A program made the position numbers and the translations under genes. Positions 1-7,835 of a stretch of DNA of 64,000 bases are shown one piece after another. Below the pieces are notes generated by a model. The model saw only the letters and a list, made by a program, of their open reading frames with translations. It was not told where the DNA came from and did no database searches. Position 1 is the stretch's first letter; each line of letters opens with the position of its first letter. The DNA comes from Hirschia sp964352025 (GTDB taxonomy: Bacteria; Pseudomonadota; Alphaproteobacteria; Caulobacterales; Hyphomonadaceae). The stretch covers positions 1-64,000 of the forward strand of contig CAYGPZ010000006.1 in NCBI GenBank assembly GCA_964352025.1, written 5' to 3'.

Positions 1-3
1 GAA

Positions 4-78
<75 letters not shown>

Positions 79-177
79 CTAAACGCTTTAAATCTCGGAA
101 CTAGATTTCAGCGAATGCCTCGCATAGCCGATCTAATCATTGAAGAAAAGAGCTAAGATCGTTATGAGAGCATAATC

Positions 178-345
178 ATGACAAAAAAATCGAATAAAAA
201 TACGCCTAAAACTCCCGGAGAAGCTCGCGAAGCCAGATTATCTGCAGCCTTGCGTGCAAATCTAAGGCGGCGTAAAGCAGCTAAGAAATCATCTCGTCAG
301 GATACAAATGATTCGGACTCGAATTCAGTTGAAACTGATGAATAA
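178..345 (+). CDS. small basic protein upstream of murA
   Basis: This 55-residue reading frame starts at ATG and ends at TAA. The N-terminal half is strongly basic, with a core like RLSAALRANLRRRKAAKK (residues 20–37), followed by an acidic, Ser/Asp-rich tail. From memory, short proteins with an L-x-x-A-L-R-x-N-L-x-R-R-K core occur next to murA in many alphaproteobacteria, which supports a real gene. Their function is unknown. The helix-forming Arg/Lys-rich core could bind nucleic acid or acidic protein, but nothing here proves that. It lies 53 bases before murA on the same strand and may be co-transcribed. Confidence 0.6.
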   Translation: MTKKSNKNTPKTPGEAREARLSAALRANLRRRKAAKKSSRQDTNDSDSNSVETDE

Positions 346-398
346 AATAAACTCAATAGCGCCTTGTTTGCGCCTTTAAATTAGGCTTACGTCCCCCA

Positions 399-1664
399 AT
401 GGACAAACTTGTAATTACCGGAAACGGTCCTTTAGAGGGTGAGATCACTATCTCTGGGGCCAAGAATTCAGCGTTGAAATTAATGGTGGCCTGTCTATTG
501 ACGGATGAACCACTTGAGTTGTCACGGATGCCAAATCTTGCTGACACACGCTTTCTCTCTGAGCTTCTAGCCTCACTTGGCGTAGACGTTTATTGGCCAA
601 AAGGTGAAGATACTTGTCGTTTAAATGCTGCAAGTCTGAAAACAACAATTGCGCCTTATGAACAAGTAAGAAAAATGCGGGCTAGTTTTAACGTGCTCGG
701 ACCTCTTCTCGCGCGTGAAGGCCATGCGACGGTATCTTTGCCCGGTGGCTGTGCTATTGGTGCACGCCCTGTAGACCTCCACTTGAAGGCCTTTGAAGCA
801 ATGGGCGCAGACCTTGTCATTGAAGAAGGTTATGTCAAAGCAGCGGCTATACGTGGATTAAAAGGCGCTGACATCGAGTTCCCATTCCCATCGGTTGGCG
901 CAACAGAGCACACAATGCTAACCGCGACTTTAGCTGAGGGTATAACGACAATTTCCAATGCAGCTTGCGAACCTGAAATTGAAGATTTAGCCAATTGCTT
1001 AAATGCGATGGGAGCTAAAATTACAGGTGCTGGAACGAGCATTATCAAAATCGAGGGAGTTTCAAAGCTAAGCGGTCATAAACACAAAGTAATGGCCGAT
1101 AGAATTGAAGCTGGAACATATGCAATGGCAGTCGCAGCGACAGGTGGGAACGTTCTTCTTCAAGATGCACCCGTTGATGGCCTAAAAGCGATGATTGAGC
1201 ATTTGGAAAAAGCAGGAGTCTCAGCCAAAGCGGAATCTGGCGGCCTGAGAATTCAACGAAACGGTGTTCGTTTGAAGTCTGTAGATATTGATACTAAGCC
1301 ACACCCAGGTTTTCCGACCGATTTGCAGGCGCAGTTTATGGCTTTGATGGCGACTGCTGATGGCGTTTCGACTATACGTGAGAATATATTTGAAAATAGA
1401 TTTATGCACGTACCTGAACTGTCTCGGTTGGGTGCAAAAATTCAAGTAAAAGGCAATGAAGCAGTTGTAACTGGCGTAGAGAAGTTGACGGCTGCACCGG
1501 TCATGGCAACTGACCTTAGAGCATCGGTTTCCCTTGTCATTGCTGGATTGGTTGCAGAAGGTGAGACCACTGTAAGCCGAGTCTACCATTTGGATCGTGG
1601 GTTTGAACGCTTAGAAGAAAAACTAGGTGCTTGTGGTGCTAAAGTGGTACGACAAACTGAGTAG
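399..1664 (+). CDS. murA: UDP-N-acetylglucosamine 1-carboxyvinyltransferase MurA
   Basis: MurA transfers enolpyruvate from phosphoenolpyruvate to UDP-GlcNAc, the first committed step of peptidoglycan synthesis, in the cytoplasm. The 421-residue length is normal for the family. The N-terminal GAKNSALK motif and the loop PGGCAIGARPVDLH are both present. Cys118 in that loop is the catalytic residue that gives fosfomycin sensitivity, and it is not replaced by Asp. The C-terminal half has the expected second EPSP-synthase-like domain. It begins the cluster of same-strand genes that runs to yacG. Confidence 0.97.
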   Translation: MDKLVITGNGPLEGEITISGAKNSALKLMVACLLTDEPLELSRMPNLADTRFLSELLASLGVDVYWPKGEDTCRLNAASLKTTIAPYEQVRKMRASFNVLGPLLAREGHATVSLPGGCAIGARPVDLHLKAFEAMGADLVIEEGYVKAAAIRGLKGADIEFPFPSVGATEHTMLTATLAEGITTISNAACEPEIEDLANCLNAMGAKITGAGTSIIKIEGVSKLSGHKHKVMADRIEAGTYAMAVAATGGNVLLQDAPVDGLKAMIEHLEKAGVSAKAESGGLRIQRNGVRLKSVDIDTKPHPGFPTDLQAQFMALMATADGVSTIRENIFENRFMHVPELSRLGAKIQVKGNEAVVTGVEKLTAAPVMATDLRASVSLVIAGLVAEGETTVSRVYHLDRGFERLEEKLGACGAKVVRQTE

Positions 1665-1717
1665 ATTCGTTTGTAGAAAGACGAACGTTTCTAGGTGTTA
1701 ATTGAAGCGAGAATACA

Positions 1718-2164
1718 ATGAAAAAACCTAAGCCTCTGCGGTTGTTCGCCGAAGATGCAAAAGGTCTGGAGATTATCTCTTCAATGACCCAGGATGCAAT
1801 CGCGAAAATACAGGGTTTTTCCTATGATAAAACACAACGTCGATTTTCTGTAGAAGTGAATAGATTTCATTGGGAAATTTCGGCCAAGAGAAAGCCATAT
1901 TTTCGATCTCGTTCCTTAGTTTCAGTTGATAGTGTTTTGTCTGTGCGCGCCAAAAACCTACCTGCAGCTTCAAGTGATGAAGTCGTAAACCTTTTATCGG
2001 TCACGTTTGACCAGAATGCCGAAGAAAATCCAGATGGAAAATTGCGTCTTGTTTTCTCTCAAGGTGGAGAAGTTGAGGTAAACGTCGAATGTATAGATGT
2101 TTCACTCGTCGATTCGGATTCGTCTTGGCCGACAATTAAAAAACCGAAACATAAGTCGATCTAA
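1718..2164 (+). CDS. DUF2948 family protein
   Basis: This 148-residue protein has the pattern of the alphaproteobacterial DUF2948 family, with an N-terminal LRLFAEDAKGLEIIS and a central E-x-x-RFHWE segment. The family has no established function. It has no signal peptide or membrane segment, so it is presumably cytoplasmic. It sits 53 bases after murA. In many alphaproteobacteria this gene is followed by hisD and then UPF0262; here hisD is absent and a 113-base gap separates it from the UPF0262 gene. Confidence 0.8.
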   Translation: MKKPKPLRLFAEDAKGLEIISSMTQDAIAKIQGFSYDKTQRRFSVEVNRFHWEISAKRKPYFRSRSLVSVDSVLSVRAKNLPAASSDEVVNLLSVTFDQNAEENPDGKLRLVFSQGGEVEVNVECIDVSLVDSDSSWPTIKKPKHKSI

Positions 2165-2277
2165 AATTCGAAAGAGGATTATTGTCTTTTCGCATTTTTA
2201 AAGACAAAACAGATTCTGCAATAAAATCTCTATGTGATTAAAATCATAAAAGAGGTGGAGCCTAGGGGCATCAAAAA

Positions 2278-2760
2278 ATGGATGACAAGAATAAAATTGC
2301 ATCAATTCATTTAGATGATGAAACATTATCTGCTGCAGGGCCAGATGCCGAGCACGAACGTCGCGTCGCGATCTTTGACCTGATAGAAGATAATTATTTC
2401 AAAGTTGAAGGCGTTGAGCCTTCTGGCCCTTACGATGTTACGCTATCTCTTATGGACCAGAAATTGGTTTTTGCGATTAGGAATCCAAGCGGTGAAGAGA
2501 TCAAATTTATCATGTCTCTTATGCCTTTTAAGCGTATCATCAAAGACTATTTCCAGATCTGTCAAAGTTATCACGATGCTATCCGCGCATCTTCACCTCT
2601 TCGTATTGAGTCGATCGATATGGGACGTCGAAGTCTACATAATGAAGGCTCTGAACTCCTAAGTCAGAGGTTAGACGGGAAAGTGACAATCGATTTCGAT
2701 ACATCACGTCGATTGTTTACACTAATATGTGCCCTCCATCAAAAGGGCGGCCCAGTTTGA
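2278..2760 (+). CDS. UPF0262 family protein
   Basis: This 160-residue protein resembles UPF0262, a conserved alphaproteobacterial family of unknown function. Typical features seen are the early H-L-D-D-E-T segment, a block around PYDVTLSLMDQKLVFAI (about residues 49–65), and a late GRRSLHNEGSELL motif. No membrane segment is predicted. Its stop codon shares one base with the start of the phosphatase gene (TGATG), so the two are likely translationally coupled. A purine-rich AAAGAGGTGGAG lies upstream of the ATG as a possible ribosome-binding region. Confidence 0.8.
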   Translation: MDDKNKIASIHLDDETLSAAGPDAEHERRVAIFDLIEDNYFKVEGVEPSGPYDVTLSLMDQKLVFAIRNPSGEEIKFIMSLMPFKRIIKDYFQICQSYHDAIRASSPLRIESIDMGRRSLHNEGSELLSQRLDGKVTIDFDTSRRLFTLICALHQKGGPV

Positions 2761-3206
2761 TGGAAAGCGCAAAGAAGGTTCAATCTGTACTCTTCTTGTG
2801 CAGTTATAATGCTGTTCGATCTATAATTGCCGAGTCGTTACTTAAGAGAATTTGCGGAACTGACATGTATGTTCAATCTGCCGGCGTTCATAAAGGATCA
2901 GAAAGCGACGTATTCGTTACAGCTGTTTTGGCTGAGATTGATATAGATGTATCACACCATCACCCGAGATCACTTAAAGAGCTTGATGAGGGAGGTTTTG
3001 ACCTCATTATTGCGTTGAATGAAGAGGCTTATCAGTTCGCAAAAAAAGAAACTCGTACCGAATCGGTAGACATTGAGTTCTGGCCGACATACGACGCTAC
3101 TGTAACTATGGGGTCGCGGGATAGAAAACTTGAAGCTTATCGAGAAGTTCGCACTCAACTTGAGGCGAAATTAAAAGATAGATTCGCTAAAAGTCTGAAA
3201 GTCTGA
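2760..3206 (+). CDS. low-molecular-weight protein tyrosine phosphatase-like protein
   Basis: The start is taken as the ATG at 2760, which overlaps the stop of the UPF0262 gene. This gives 148 residues. Near the N-terminus the sequence FLCSYNAVRS carries the C-x5-R active-site loop of low-molecular-weight phosphatases and arsenate reductases. The gene order UPF0262–phosphatase–infA is conserved in alphaproteobacteria. Whether the substrate is phosphotyrosine, arsenate or something else cannot be told. A late acidic segment (about EFWPTYDAT) is where the family's catalytic Asp-Pro would be, but the exact DP is not obvious, so activity should not be assumed. Confidence 0.8.
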   Translation: MESAKKVQSVLFLCSYNAVRSIIAESLLKRICGTDMYVQSAGVHKGSESDVFVTAVLAEIDIDVSHHHPRSLKELDEGGFDLIIALNEEAYQFAKKETRTESVDIEFWPTYDATVTMGSRDRKLEAYREVRTQLEAKLKDRFAKSLKV

Positions 3207-3270
3207 CATTAAGACCTTATATAAGTAACTGCGGACGGACTTGTTGTTCGCGTAGCCGATCGAGGAGTAT

Positions 3271-3489
3271 ATGGCGAAAGAAGAATTATTAGAATTTTCT
3301 GGTACGATAGTTGAGTTGCTACCGAATGCAACTTTCCGTGTAAAACTAGAAAATGATCACGAGATTATTGCCCACACTGCGGGTAAAATGCGTAAAAACC
3401 GTATTCGTGTTCTGACAGGCGACAAAGTCCTTGTCGAAATGACACCTTATGACCTGACAAAGGGTCGTATTACTTATCGTTTCAAATAA
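3271..3489 (+). CDS. infA: translation initiation factor IF-1
   Basis: This 72-residue protein matches IF-1 along its whole length (MAKEELLEFSGTIVELLPNA at the start, and a C-terminal KGRITYRFK). IF-1 is an OB-fold protein that binds the ribosomal A site and assists IF-2 and IF-3 in initiation. A GAGGAG-like ribosome-binding sequence (CGAGGAG) precedes the ATG. It is followed after 6 bases by the Maf gene, as in many alphaproteobacteria. Confidence 0.97.
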   Translation: MAKEELLEFSGTIVELLPNATFRVKLENDHEIIAHTAGKMRKNRIRVLTGDKVLVEMTPYDLTKGRITYRFK

Positions 3490-3495
3490 AAATTC

Positions 3496-4125
3496 GTGAC
3501 GATATCTACTCCTGATAATCAAGCGTCGAATCTTCCGCAGCGGCTTGTACTCGCAAGTGCAAGCCCGCGGAGACGAGACTTACTTTCTCAAATTGGTATT
3601 TCGCCAGACGAGATTCTTCCTGCAGATCTGGATGAATCTGAAAAGCCGGGTGAGTTACCGAGATTGTTGGCCAAAAGATTGGCCACCGAAAAATGTTCTT
3701 TTACAATATCTAAGTTAAGTGAACCGGCATTTATAATCGCGGCTGACACTGTTGTTGCCGTCGGAAGGAGTACTCTCCCAAAAACTGAGACAGAAGCAGA
3801 AGTCCGCGAGTGTCTTGCATTGCTGAGTGGTCGCTCTCACAGGGTTTATACCGGATTGAGCATAGCTTCTCCTTCAGGGAACCAAGTTTCACATGTAATA
3901 GAAACACGTGTAACCTTTAAGCGATTGTCGAAGCAGGAAATCCAATTTTACATTGATAGCGGCGAATGGCATGGAATAGCTGGTGGCTACGCCATCCAAG
4001 GATATGCAGAGAGCTTTATTTCTAAAATTGCTGGCTCTTATTCTTCAGTTGTGGGCTTACCGTTATACGAGACCTCCAATATCCTATCTGGTATGGGATA
4101 TACTAAGAGAGAGCCTCAACAGTAA
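3496..4125 (+). CDS. maf: Maf family nucleotide pyrophosphatase
   Basis: Maf/YhdE/YceF proteins hydrolyse non-canonical or modified nucleoside triphosphates to monophosphates. The 209-residue product has the family's N-terminal LASASPRRRDLL substrate loop, the AADTVVAVG strand with its conserved Asp, and a GIAGGYAIQGYA motif near the C-terminus. The start is a GTG at 3496. The substrate preference (dTTP/UTP versus m7GTP class) is not assigned. It is followed closely by the RNase E/G-like gene. Confidence 0.93.
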   Translation: MTISTPDNQASNLPQRLVLASASPRRRDLLSQIGISPDEILPADLDESEKPGELPRLLAKRLATEKCSFTISKLSEPAFIIAADTVVAVGRSTLPKTETEAEVRECLALLSGRSHRVYTGLSIASPSGNQVSHVIETRVTFKRLSKQEIQFYIDSGEWHGIAGGYAIQGYAESFISKIAGSYSSVVGLPLYETSNILSGMGYTKREPQQ

Positions 4126-4137
4126 GGAATGTAAGAT

Positions 4138-5211
4138 TTGTCCAGTCTCATTCATGCCCATGAACATATATGCGATAGTATAGGCATGGTAAGGCGTGTG
4201 CTTGTCGATGATATGGGCAGGCCGTTCCGGATGTGCATTGATGTATCGTCCCAATCCGAGAGAATGAAACAAGGGCAGATCTGGCGGGTCAGGGTGACAT
4301 CAAGAGATCCAGGTCAAAAGGGTTGCTTTGTTGACGCTGGAATTGGTGGCCAAGCATACTTGCAGACTAAAAAGAGTGTCCCTGCCAATGGGGCAATCGT
4401 TGAAGTACTCGTAAAATCAGAAGAACGCTTTGAAAAAAAGCCAGTTGTCGTCTTAGAAAATGCCTCATCCAAATTGAATCCCGAAATCCAACTAGGAAAA
4501 CTAACTGAGCCTGCGGCCGATCTATTCTATGGGGGCGTAGAGCTGATAGGTTCTAGCGCCGACAATGAATCCAAACAAATCGTTGCAGAGGCGTTTGATC
4601 AGGTGGTCGCTGAAAGTGTTGCATTGCACGGTGGCGGCACAGTTCACTTTGAACAGACCAGAGCGCTAGTCGCAATAGATGTTGATGCAGGTGGAAGGAT
4701 CAGCCGGGGAGATAGGTCCCGCTTTTCCTTTGGTGCTAACTTAGAGGCCTGTGACACGATTGCCAGACAGTTATCCCTGACTTCAATAGGAGGGATAGTT
4801 GCTATCGATTTTCTAAAAATGTCTAGAAGTGACGACAATAGGAAGATTGAAGAGACGATAAAAGAGAAGCTAGCGCTCTATCTTGGACGGCAGAGCCAGT
4901 TCGCTAAAATGTCTCCCTTTGGTGTGCTAGAGGCGAGTATTGCTCATACACGGTCGCCTATCTCGTTTTTGTGGGAAAGTCTGGGACGTATGGAACAGAG
5001 CGCTTTATTGCTTTTGCGAGACATAGAAAGCCATGGTCGTTCCAATACAGGTTCAATGCTCAAAATTACTCTTTCTCAAGAACTATATGAATGGTTGGAT
5101 CACTCCCCATTTGAATGGCGTCTTGCTTTGAGCGATAGAATAGGGCCAAGGTTCAAATTCGATATTATTGAATCAGCAGATCAAACCTCGTTTGAAATAA
5201 GGTGTGAATGA
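4138..5211 (+). CDS. short ribonuclease E/G family protein
   Basis: This 357-residue protein looks like the compact RNase E/G relatives found beside maf and yacG in alphaproteobacteria. An S1-like region with QKGCFVDAGIGGQAYL (about residues 60–75) is followed by a catalytic region with LVAIDVDAGG (around 177) and GGIVAIDFLKM (around 218), the Asp-bearing strands that bind metal in RNase E. It lacks the Zn-link and the long scaffold tail. A TTG start at 4138 with AAGGA 9 bases upstream is used; an ATG at 4186 is an alternative. A role in rRNA or mRNA processing is likely, but the targets are unknown. Confidence 0.82.
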   Translation: MSSLIHAHEHICDSIGMVRRVLVDDMGRPFRMCIDVSSQSERMKQGQIWRVRVTSRDPGQKGCFVDAGIGGQAYLQTKKSVPANGAIVEVLVKSEERFEKKPVVVLENASSKLNPEIQLGKLTEPAADLFYGGVELIGSSADNESKQIVAEAFDQVVAESVALHGGGTVHFEQTRALVAIDVDAGGRISRGDRSRFSFGANLEACDTIARQLSLTSIGGIVAIDFLKMSRSDDNRKIEETIKEKLALYLGRQSQFAKMSPFGVLEASIAHTRSPISFLWESLGRMEQSALLLLRDIESHGRSNTGSMLKITLSQELYEWLDHSPFEWRLALSDRIGPRFKFDIIESADQTSFEIRCE

Positions 5212-5212
5212 A

Positions 5213-5404
5213 ATGACTCACAAAAAATGTGCTTCCTGTGAGAGCAAATTTGAAAATGAAAAGTTTGCGCCATTTTGTTCAAAAAGGTGTGCAGATGTGG
5301 ACCTACACCGCTGGATGCAGGGCAGTTACGTCATCCCAGGAGCCGAGTTAGGTGTGACTGAAAATGCACCATCCTATAGATCTCCACAGGATGATGAAAG
5401 ATAA
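5213..5404 (+). CDS. yacG: DNA gyrase inhibitor YacG
   Basis: YacG is a small zinc protein that binds GyrB and can inhibit gyrase. The protein has C-x2-C (CASC) near the N-terminus and C-x3-C (CSKRC) about 15 residues later, the four expected zinc ligands, followed by the typical DLHRWMQGSYVIPG. The ATG at 5213 is preferred over a GTG at 5204 because AAGG at 5199–5202 is correctly spaced only for the ATG. Its start region lies next to the stop of the RNase E/G gene, indicating one operon. Confidence 0.9.
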   Translation: MTHKKCASCESKFENEKFAPFCSKRCADVDLHRWMQGSYVIPGAELGVTENAPSYRSPQDDER

Positions 5405-5476
5405 TTGAAATTTTCCGTAGACAGGCGCAAATCACTCGCCTATATATCCCGCCTCAACATTGTTGTTGGTGCTCGT

Positions 5477-5551
5477 GCCCGAGTAGCTCAGGGGTAGAGC
5501 AGAGGATTGAAAATCCTCGTGTCGGTGGTTCGATTCCGCCCTCGGGCACCA
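5477..5551 (+). tRNA. tRNA-Phe (anticodon GAA), CCA encoded
   Basis: A complete cloverleaf is visible: acceptor stem GCCCGAG/CTCGGGC, D arm GCTC/GAGC, anticodon stem GAGGA/TCCTC around loop TTGAAAA (anticodon GAA, phenylalanine), T stem GGTGG/CCGCC with loop TTCGATT, discriminator A and CCA. It lies downstream of yacG on the same strand. Confidence 0.97.
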
Positions 5552-5559
5552 TCACAATG

Positions 5560-5583
5560 TTTGAATATTCCTGTTCAAATTTT
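5560..5583 (+). terminator. weak candidate terminator after tRNA-Phe
   Basis: A 6-bp inverted repeat TTTGAA/TTCAAA (5560–5565 and 5574–5579) with an 8-base loop is followed by TTTT. The stem is AT-rich and short, so it is only a possible intrinsic terminator. It also separates the tRNA from the convergent amidohydrolase gene. Confidence 0.35.
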
Positions 5584-5603
5584 ATAGCTTAGTGCAGCTA
5601 ATT

Positions 5604-7079
5604 TTACTTGAGTTCGGTTTGATCTAATTTCTCAATTAGAATTTCAGTTGCTTCTATATTCGCCTGCATCAGGCTTTCATGTGTATAGGCGATACCGTTT
5701 GACACTGTGAGTTCTACATCAACAACATTAGAAATATCGTCTAATGGATTAGATCGTAGGAATACAATGTCAGCTTCTTTGCCAACAGTTATCGTTCCTG
5801 TTCTATTGTCTATTCCTAAAATCTCTGTCGCAGAGGATGTTGCCATTCTTAGAACTTCCCAGACGGGAATCCCTGCTTCAACATGAAACGCCATCTCTCT
5901 AGCAAAATAGGGTGTGCCGCCATTCGTATCGGTACCAACCATAATGGGGAGTTTTGCATCATATAGACGTTTTCCAAATTCGAGAACGCGCGGAAATACT
6001 TTGCTTGCTCTTTGGTAGTCTTCGTCTGTCCAGCCCCTCATTGATCCTGCCCTTTGCGCATCCGCGGCAGCCTTCATTGTTGGATGGATAAACTTATCCC
6101 ATTCTATAGGATGAGCATTAGGAGAATTAGCGTTATAGACGAGATCATTCACTACGAAGTTGAAGTTTAGTTCAGTCTTGTGTTCTGCAAGGGTAGCTAT
6201 CATTTCTTGAAAAAGTGGCCCTTCAAAATCAACAAGCTCAAACCATCGATACATAAACTTTGAATCTGGTCCGAGCTCGCTGAGATATTGCTCTCTAGCT
6301 TCTGGCTCTAATAAATCCGGACTAGTCGGAAGAGCATGTTCGAGGCCATCAATTCCCAATTTGGCTGCTTTAGTCCAACTGACTCCATTGAGGTGACCAA
6401 TCGTTTTAAGCCCTTCGTTGTGCGCTGCCTGAATACCCTTTTCTATTTCGTCTTCGTTGAGGTCGACATATAGCTTGAAATATTTCATTCCATTGTCTGC
6501 TTGGAATTTCGCTTCTTCCGCCCATTCCTTATTGCTTTTTGGGTATTTGAAAGAATTACCGCCCATAGGTGGAGGCTGAATGACGGCTCCTGCATGAAAA
6601 GCTTCAGGTCCAACCCAAAGACCACTAGCAATATTTTTATCATACTCTGCATTAGCGAGCGTGGATCCACCGGGGTTTCGAACAGTAGTAATTCCAAACG
6701 CAAGTGCGGTGCGTGCACTGTATTGCGTGATGTCATCATCACTTTCCATGACTAAGCGGGGAAGTTCTTCGCTCATATCTACTTCATATGGTCCAGCGGT
6801 GATATGCGCATGGCCGTCTACCATACCCGGTAGCGCAAAGTACCCTGTCATATCTACGAACCGGACGAAATTTCCGTTGGGACGGTCTCCATTTCCGGTT
6901 TTAATAATATTGTGTCCGTCAACAACAAGCCAAGCATTTTCAATTACTTGCTGTGCTTCCGGGTTAATTTGAGTAAAGCCATGATAGACAGTTCCAGCGT
7001 CTGTCTTAGAAATAGATTGGCAGTTACATAAGGCAAACAAACCAATTCCGCAAATAGCCGATTTTCCAAAGGATTTCAT
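5604..7079 (-). CDS. secreted amidohydrolase family protein
   Basis: This 491-residue metal-dependent hydrolase is related to imidazolonepropionase- and prolidase-like amidohydrolases. The metal-binding H-x-H lies in GMVDGHAHI. Later motifs are TIGHLNGVSW, GLEHALP and the catalytic-Asp segment VGTDTNGG. The N-terminus (MKSFGKSAICGIGLFALCNC) is a signal peptide. Cysteines at its end could be lipidated, but the lipobox is not typical. A GGGAGA ribosome-binding site precedes the ATG. The substrate is unknown; a peptide or cyclic amide is plausible for the family. It is divergent from the small membrane/Xre cassette and shares its operator region. Confidence 0.85.
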   Translation of the reverse strand: MKSFGKSAICGIGLFALCNCQSISKTDAGTVYHGFTQINPEAQQVIENAWLVVDGHNIIKTGNGDRPNGNFVRFVDMTGYFALPGMVDGHAHITAGPYEVDMSEELPRLVMESDDDITQYSARTALAFGITTVRNPGGSTLANAEYDKNIASGLWVGPEAFHAGAVIQPPPMGGNSFKYPKSNKEWAEEAKFQADNGMKYFKLYVDLNEDEIEKGIQAAHNEGLKTIGHLNGVSWTKAAKLGIDGLEHALPTSPDLLEPEAREQYLSELGPDSKFMYRWFELVDFEGPLFQEMIATLAEHKTELNFNFVVNDLVYNANSPNAHPIEWDKFIHPTMKAAADAQRAGSMRGWTDEDYQRASKVFPRVLEFGKRLYDAKLPIMVGTDTNGGTPYFAREMAFHVEAGIPVWEVLRMATSSATEILGIDNRTGTITVGKEADIVFLRSNPLDDISNVVDVELTVSNGIAYTHESLMQANIEATEILIEKLDQTELK

Positions 7080-7093
7080 TTTTATCTCCCGTT

Positions 7094-7123
7094 TTGTAAA
7101 GAGCTCTTTACATTTGGTATAAT
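7094..7123 (+). promoter_or_regulatory. candidate promoter of the Xre cassette
   Basis: TTGTAA (7094–7099) and a perfect TATAAT (7118–7123) are separated by 18 bases, giving a likely sigma-70-type promoter reading right into the gene at 7166. The −35 element lies inside the first palindrome, and the transcription start would fall near the second. On the opposite strand a TTGACA hexamer (7137–7132) may serve the amidohydrolase, but no good −10 was found. Confidence 0.55.
7095..7112. promoter_or_regulatory. palindromic operator site 1
   Basis: TGTAAAGAGCTCTTTACA is a perfect 18-bp palindrome between the divergent amidohydrolase and small-membrane-protein genes. A second copy with a single mismatch lies 37 bases away. 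Twin palindromes overlapping a promoter are the usual arrangement for a dimeric repressor. The Xre-type regulator encoded at 7832 is the obvious candidate ligand, but this is inferred from position only. Confidence 0.7.
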
Positions 7124-7131
7124 TGCTTTTA

Positions 7132-7149
7132 TGTCAAGAGCTCTTTACA
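7132..7149. promoter_or_regulatory. palindromic operator site 2
   Basis: TGTCAAGAGCTCTTTACA repeats site 1 with one change (C instead of A at the fourth base), so it is an imperfect palindrome. It sits just downstream of the TATAAT box, where a bound regulator would block initiation. Its left arm also creates a TTGACA hexamer on the minus strand. Confidence 0.7.
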
Positions 7150-7165
7150 TTTTGAGGGAGATATT

Positions 7166-7414
7166 ATGAAATCGAAATCTATAGCGCTGAAATTTATATG
7201 GGGATGTGTATTAGCTTGCTGGATAGGGATGTTGTTTTATCGGACAACCGGGCCAGATATTAAATCTTGGACAATGGCTGTAACTGGAACTGCTATTGTA
7301 ACCGAAATAGGGTTTTGGCTGACAGCGGCACTACTTGGAATGGGAATATGGGAAAGTCGAAAAAGAGTGTTTGAATTTATAGCTAAGCCATTCAAGAAGG
7401 TGAAAAATGATTGA
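7166..7414 (+). CDS. small two-helix membrane protein
   Basis: The 82-residue product has two hydrophobic segments (about residues 9–26 and 38–60) and a basic tail ending KKVKND. The first segment contains a Trp/Cys-rich stretch. I do not recognise a named family. A GAGGGAG ribosome-binding site lies 5 bases before the ATG. The gene overlaps the next one by 8 bases and starts a four-part cassette ending in an Xre regulator. The context suggests a small inner-membrane component controlled by the twin palindromes upstream. Confidence 0.7.
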   Translation: MKSKSIALKFIWGCVLACWIGMLFYRTTGPDIKSWTMAVTGTAIVTEIGFWLTAALLGMGIWESRKRVFEFIAKPFKKVKND

Positions 7415-7835
7415 AAACCAGGTTGAACCTGAATCTGCAGAGTCAAAATCAAGGCGTAGAAGCGCAACTATTCAAAGAGCGACAACTGAGGCAGTATTGG
7501 CTGGATTGTTTGTCGTATCGATGCTTCTGGCCAAGTATCTCTCAAATCAAGAGTTTACCAATGCTAAGTATTTAGCCGCTGCCTGTCCTATCATCGCCTT
7601 GACGATATGGTAGTTCATATCTGCACGCAGAATTGTTCAAATGGAAGAGCTGGAACGTGCAATCGCCGTTAATTCTCTTGCTATCGCTTTTGCGTTGACT
7701 ATATGGCTTACAACAAGTTACGGCTTGCTTGCACAGTTATCAGGATTACCTGAGCTTCCAATCATTTTTATTGCGCCAGCTGCTGCGTTTATTTGGCAGA
7801 CGGTTTGGTTCGCTCTTAGCATTAGGTGTTCATGA
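7407..7835 (+). pseudogene. membrane protein interrupted by an in-frame TAG
   Basis: Positions 7407–7835 form one frame broken only by TAG at 7611–7613. The first part (68 residues) and second part (restarting at ATG 7641) together make a protein of about 142 residues with four hydrophobic segments. A motif like V-x-x-M-E-E-L-E-R-A-I-A-V-N-S follows the break. From memory, intact proteins of this layout, with a D/E-E-L-x-R-x-I motif after the second helix, are often encoded just before Xre regulators such as the next gene. The codon before TAG is TGG, so a single TGG-to-TAG change would explain the break. Alternatives are two separate small proteins, readthrough, or a sequencing error. AAGAAGG precedes the first ATG. 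Confidence 0.65.
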
